A stretch of DNA of 6,491 bases from a bacterium (GTDB lineage Bacteria > Chloroflexota > Dehalococcoidia > Tepidiformales > Tepidiformaceae): assembly GCA_945861295.1 (NCBI GenBank), contig CAMAUF010000124.1, positions 1 through 6,491 on the forward strand, read 5' to 3'. The notes beneath the pieces were generated by a model. The model worked only from the letters and a program-made list of their open reading frames with translations. It ran no database searches and was not told the origin of the DNA. Positions 5,258 through 6,491 of this stretch are shown here, piece by piece; the first letter of the stretch is position 1; every line of letters starts with the position of its first letter. The translations under genes and the position numbers were made by a program.

Positions 5258-6337
5258 CTACCTGGTCGAGATGACCTTGCGGCAGGTGCGCTCGTTGCCG
5301 GCGTTGTCACGGACGATGTAGTCGACCGTCCAGGTCCGGCCCTTCGCGCCCGTGAAGGTCAGCGTTTGCGGGAGCGGGTTGCCGATGGTGTAGCCGCTGA
5401 CGTATTGCGGCCCAGTCGCTGGGCCGCCGGGCCCGGTATCGAGGCCAGCCCCGTTGCGCTGGATGCTGAGGAGCCGCGGATAACCTGCCGCGACGCCGCT
5501 CGTCCGGTCGTAGGACGACTGCCTGATGACGGCCATCGTCGTCCCGGTGCGGTTGATTTTGGCGAGCGGCGCGTTGGCGATCGTCGTCAGGAGGACAATG
5601 CATTGGGGGTTCGTTTGATCCGTCTTCACGATCTGGTCGGCGGGCTGGAGCGCTTCGTTGCCCGCGCGGTCAACACAGACCCGATCCGGGGAGAAGTAGG
5701 GCACGGTGTAGGTGCCGTCCGTCCCGAGACCGATGTAGGACGGGAAGTTGTTGTTGAGCACGCCGGAGCCCAAGAGTTCATCGGCGCAGGCGAAATGGAC
5801 GAAGACATTCTTGTTCGACCAGGTGCCGAACGTGTAGGTCCCGCCCGCGATGAGCGGCGTTGTGGCCGTCATGGTCACGACCGGCAGGATCGTGTCGATC
5901 TGGAACTCGTAATTGCGGTCCGGCTGGCAAAGTTCGACGACACCGTCGTCGGAGCAGGTTTCTATGGTCACCTCGTGGATGCCGTCGCCGGTGACGGTCA
6001 GGTCCACAAAGTAAAACCCTGGTCCCGTAATGGGAACAGTGCAATCAAAGTCGAGGGCGAGTGTCGTTACGTTGAAGTCGGTGATACAGACGAACCCGCC
6101 CGTGACCGTGATGTCCGTTTCTTCCACTTCCGCCTCGACGAGCACGGACGTGTTGTAGAACTCCTGCGGCACCGTTGGTGGGTTCTCGGGCGCGCCGTTG
6201 AACTCGATCAGCGTGTAGACCGGCGGATAGGCCTGCGCGTCTCGTTGTTCGCGCAACGCCAACGGCGCCATCGCAATGATGGCGAGCAGGCCGGCGAGAA
6301 GGAGCGCGTAGCCCCTCGGCTTCTTGGTCATGGACAT
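5258..6337 (-). CDS. Secreted Ig-like protein sharing N- and C-terminal modules with its neighbour (paralog B)
   Basis: This 359-residue exported protein has a signal peptide at about 1-36: basic TKKPR, a hydrophobic run at 10-27, and AQA before YPPVY. The N-terminal module (about 37-155) repeats landmarks of paralog A: FNGAP, LVEA and HEVTIE. The centre (about 156-240) is a different beta-rich domain with HFACADE and CVDRAGN and no FEC...ACTSP repeat. The C-terminal module (246-359) runs from C246 through TIGNPLPQ, KGRT and DNAGN to C352, like that of paralog A. No enzyme motif, sortase signal or C-terminal anchor is visible, so the protein is presumably released or held non-covalently. Base composition is lower in GC than elsewhere: 31 of 60 at 6001-6060, against 44 of 60 at 2881-2940 in the LtrA-family gene. 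I chose the ATG at 6335-6337; an ATG two codons later is an alternative. Function is unknown. Confidence 0.85.
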   Translation of the reverse strand: MSMTKKPRGYALLLAGLLAIIAMAPLALREQRDAQAYPPVYTLIEFNGAPENPPTVPQEFYNTSVLVEAEVEETDITVTGGFVCITDFNVTTLALDFDCTVPITGPGFYFVDLTVTGDGIHEVTIETCSDDGVVELCQPDRNYEFQIDTILPVVTMTATTPLIAGGTYTFGTWSNKNVFVHFACADELLGSGVLNNNFPSYIGLGTDGTYTVPYFSPDRVCVDRAGNEALQPADQIVKTDQTNPQCIVLLTTIANAPLAKINRTGTTMAVIRQSSYDRTSGVAAGYPRLLSIQRNGAGLDTGPGGPATGPQYVSGYTIGNPLPQTLTFTGAKGRTWTVDYIVRDNAGNERTCRKVISTR

Positions 6338-6341
6338 TGTC

Positions 6342-6357
6342 AGGACATCCCTGTCCT
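6342..6357 (-). promoter_or_regulatory. Inverted repeat over the ribosome binding region of paralog B
   Basis: On the minus strand AGGACA-GGGA-TGTCCT forms a 6-bp stem capped by GGGA, a GNRA-type tetraloop. It covers both possible Shine-Dalgarno stretches (AAGGA and AGGGA) before the ATG at 6337. The loop and second arm also contain ATG TCC TGA, a two-codon mini-frame ending 2 nt before the gene's ATG. It could hinder or couple translation. Six base pairs is short enough to be chance. Confidence 0.35.
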
Positions 6358-6408
6358 TCGGTCGCCGCCGACGCCAAGGGCGCCGCCTGGCAGGCCGCGA
6401 TTCTCCGC

Positions 6409-6438
6409 ATCATGCGGGCATGCCGGTTATGGCGTCAA
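6409..6438 (-). promoter_or_regulatory. Candidate sigma-70-type promoter of paralog B
   Basis: On the minus strand, TTGACG (6438-6433) matches five of six -35 consensus bases. CATGAT (6414-6409) matches four of six at the -10, with an 18-bp spacer. Transcription would start near 6402 and give a leader of about 65 nt before the ATG at 6337. It is the best promoter-like pair I found in the window. Confidence 0.5.
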
Positions 6439-6464
6439 GAGTTCGGAAAGGTGGCCGAATGGCG

Positions 6465-6489
6465 TCCCGCTCGGTCTCGCCGAGCGGGA
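6465..6489. terminator. Hairpin at the window edge, possible terminator of a gene beyond it
   Basis: Bases 6465-6474 (tcccgctcgg) pair perfectly with 6480-6489 around the 5-nt loop tctcg, a 10-bp stem. No T-run follows on either strand within view. Its GC-rich form and its place just upstream of the paralog B promoter resemble the hairpins after the two Ig-like genes. It may end a minus-strand gene lying to the right, but direction cannot be settled from this window. Confidence 0.4.
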
Positions 6490-6491
6490 GG

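Noticed and set aside
6045..6413. 122-residue minus-strand open frame overlapping the start of paralog B
   Set aside because: It is an alternate frame through the signal peptide region, covers the candidate promoter and leader, and shows no domain.

Overview
This is a GC-rich bacterial window holding five complete genes and probably the last codons of a sixth. The mix suggests a high-GC lineage such as Chloroflexota or a deep-branching Actinomycetota: an acyl-CoA dehydrogenase, an LtrA-family membrane protein, and secreted proteins with 'FECSVDG...ACTSP...HTFAVRAID' Ig-like repeats. The lineage is inferred from protein style only; no marker gene is present.

Layout. Bases 1-51 look like the 3' end of a plus-strand gene. 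It converges on a minus-strand acyl-CoA dehydrogenase (162-1355). A 221-bp divergent spacer with a 9-bp perfect hairpin leads into a plus-strand gene (1577-2323) for a two-TM protein with a degenerate GGDEF domain. That gene converges on a minus-strand LtrA-family membrane protein (2442-3599). Further on, also on the minus strand, lie two tandem, separately terminated genes for secreted Ig-like proteins (3766-5010 and 5258-6337). Each is followed 27-29 nt after its stop by a long GC-rich hairpin. The last 154 bases hold the leader and a good candidate promoter of the last gene, plus a 10-bp-stem hairpin at the window edge. No gene-free stretch exceeds 300 bases.

How the genes relate. The spacers, hairpins and changes of strand argue for five independent transcription units. 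The clearest relationship is between the two secreted proteins. They share an N-terminal module and an unusually well conserved C-terminal module (21 of 36 residues identical over the best block) but carry different central regions. They look like paralogs built on one frame with exchanged middles. The other point of interest is the GGDEF-like protein. Its active-site residues are gone, yet an RxxD motif sits at exactly the spacing of a c-di-GMP inhibitory site, so it may be a c-di-GMP sensor rather than a cyclase. I saw no CRISPR array, tRNA, rRNA, transposase or phage gene.
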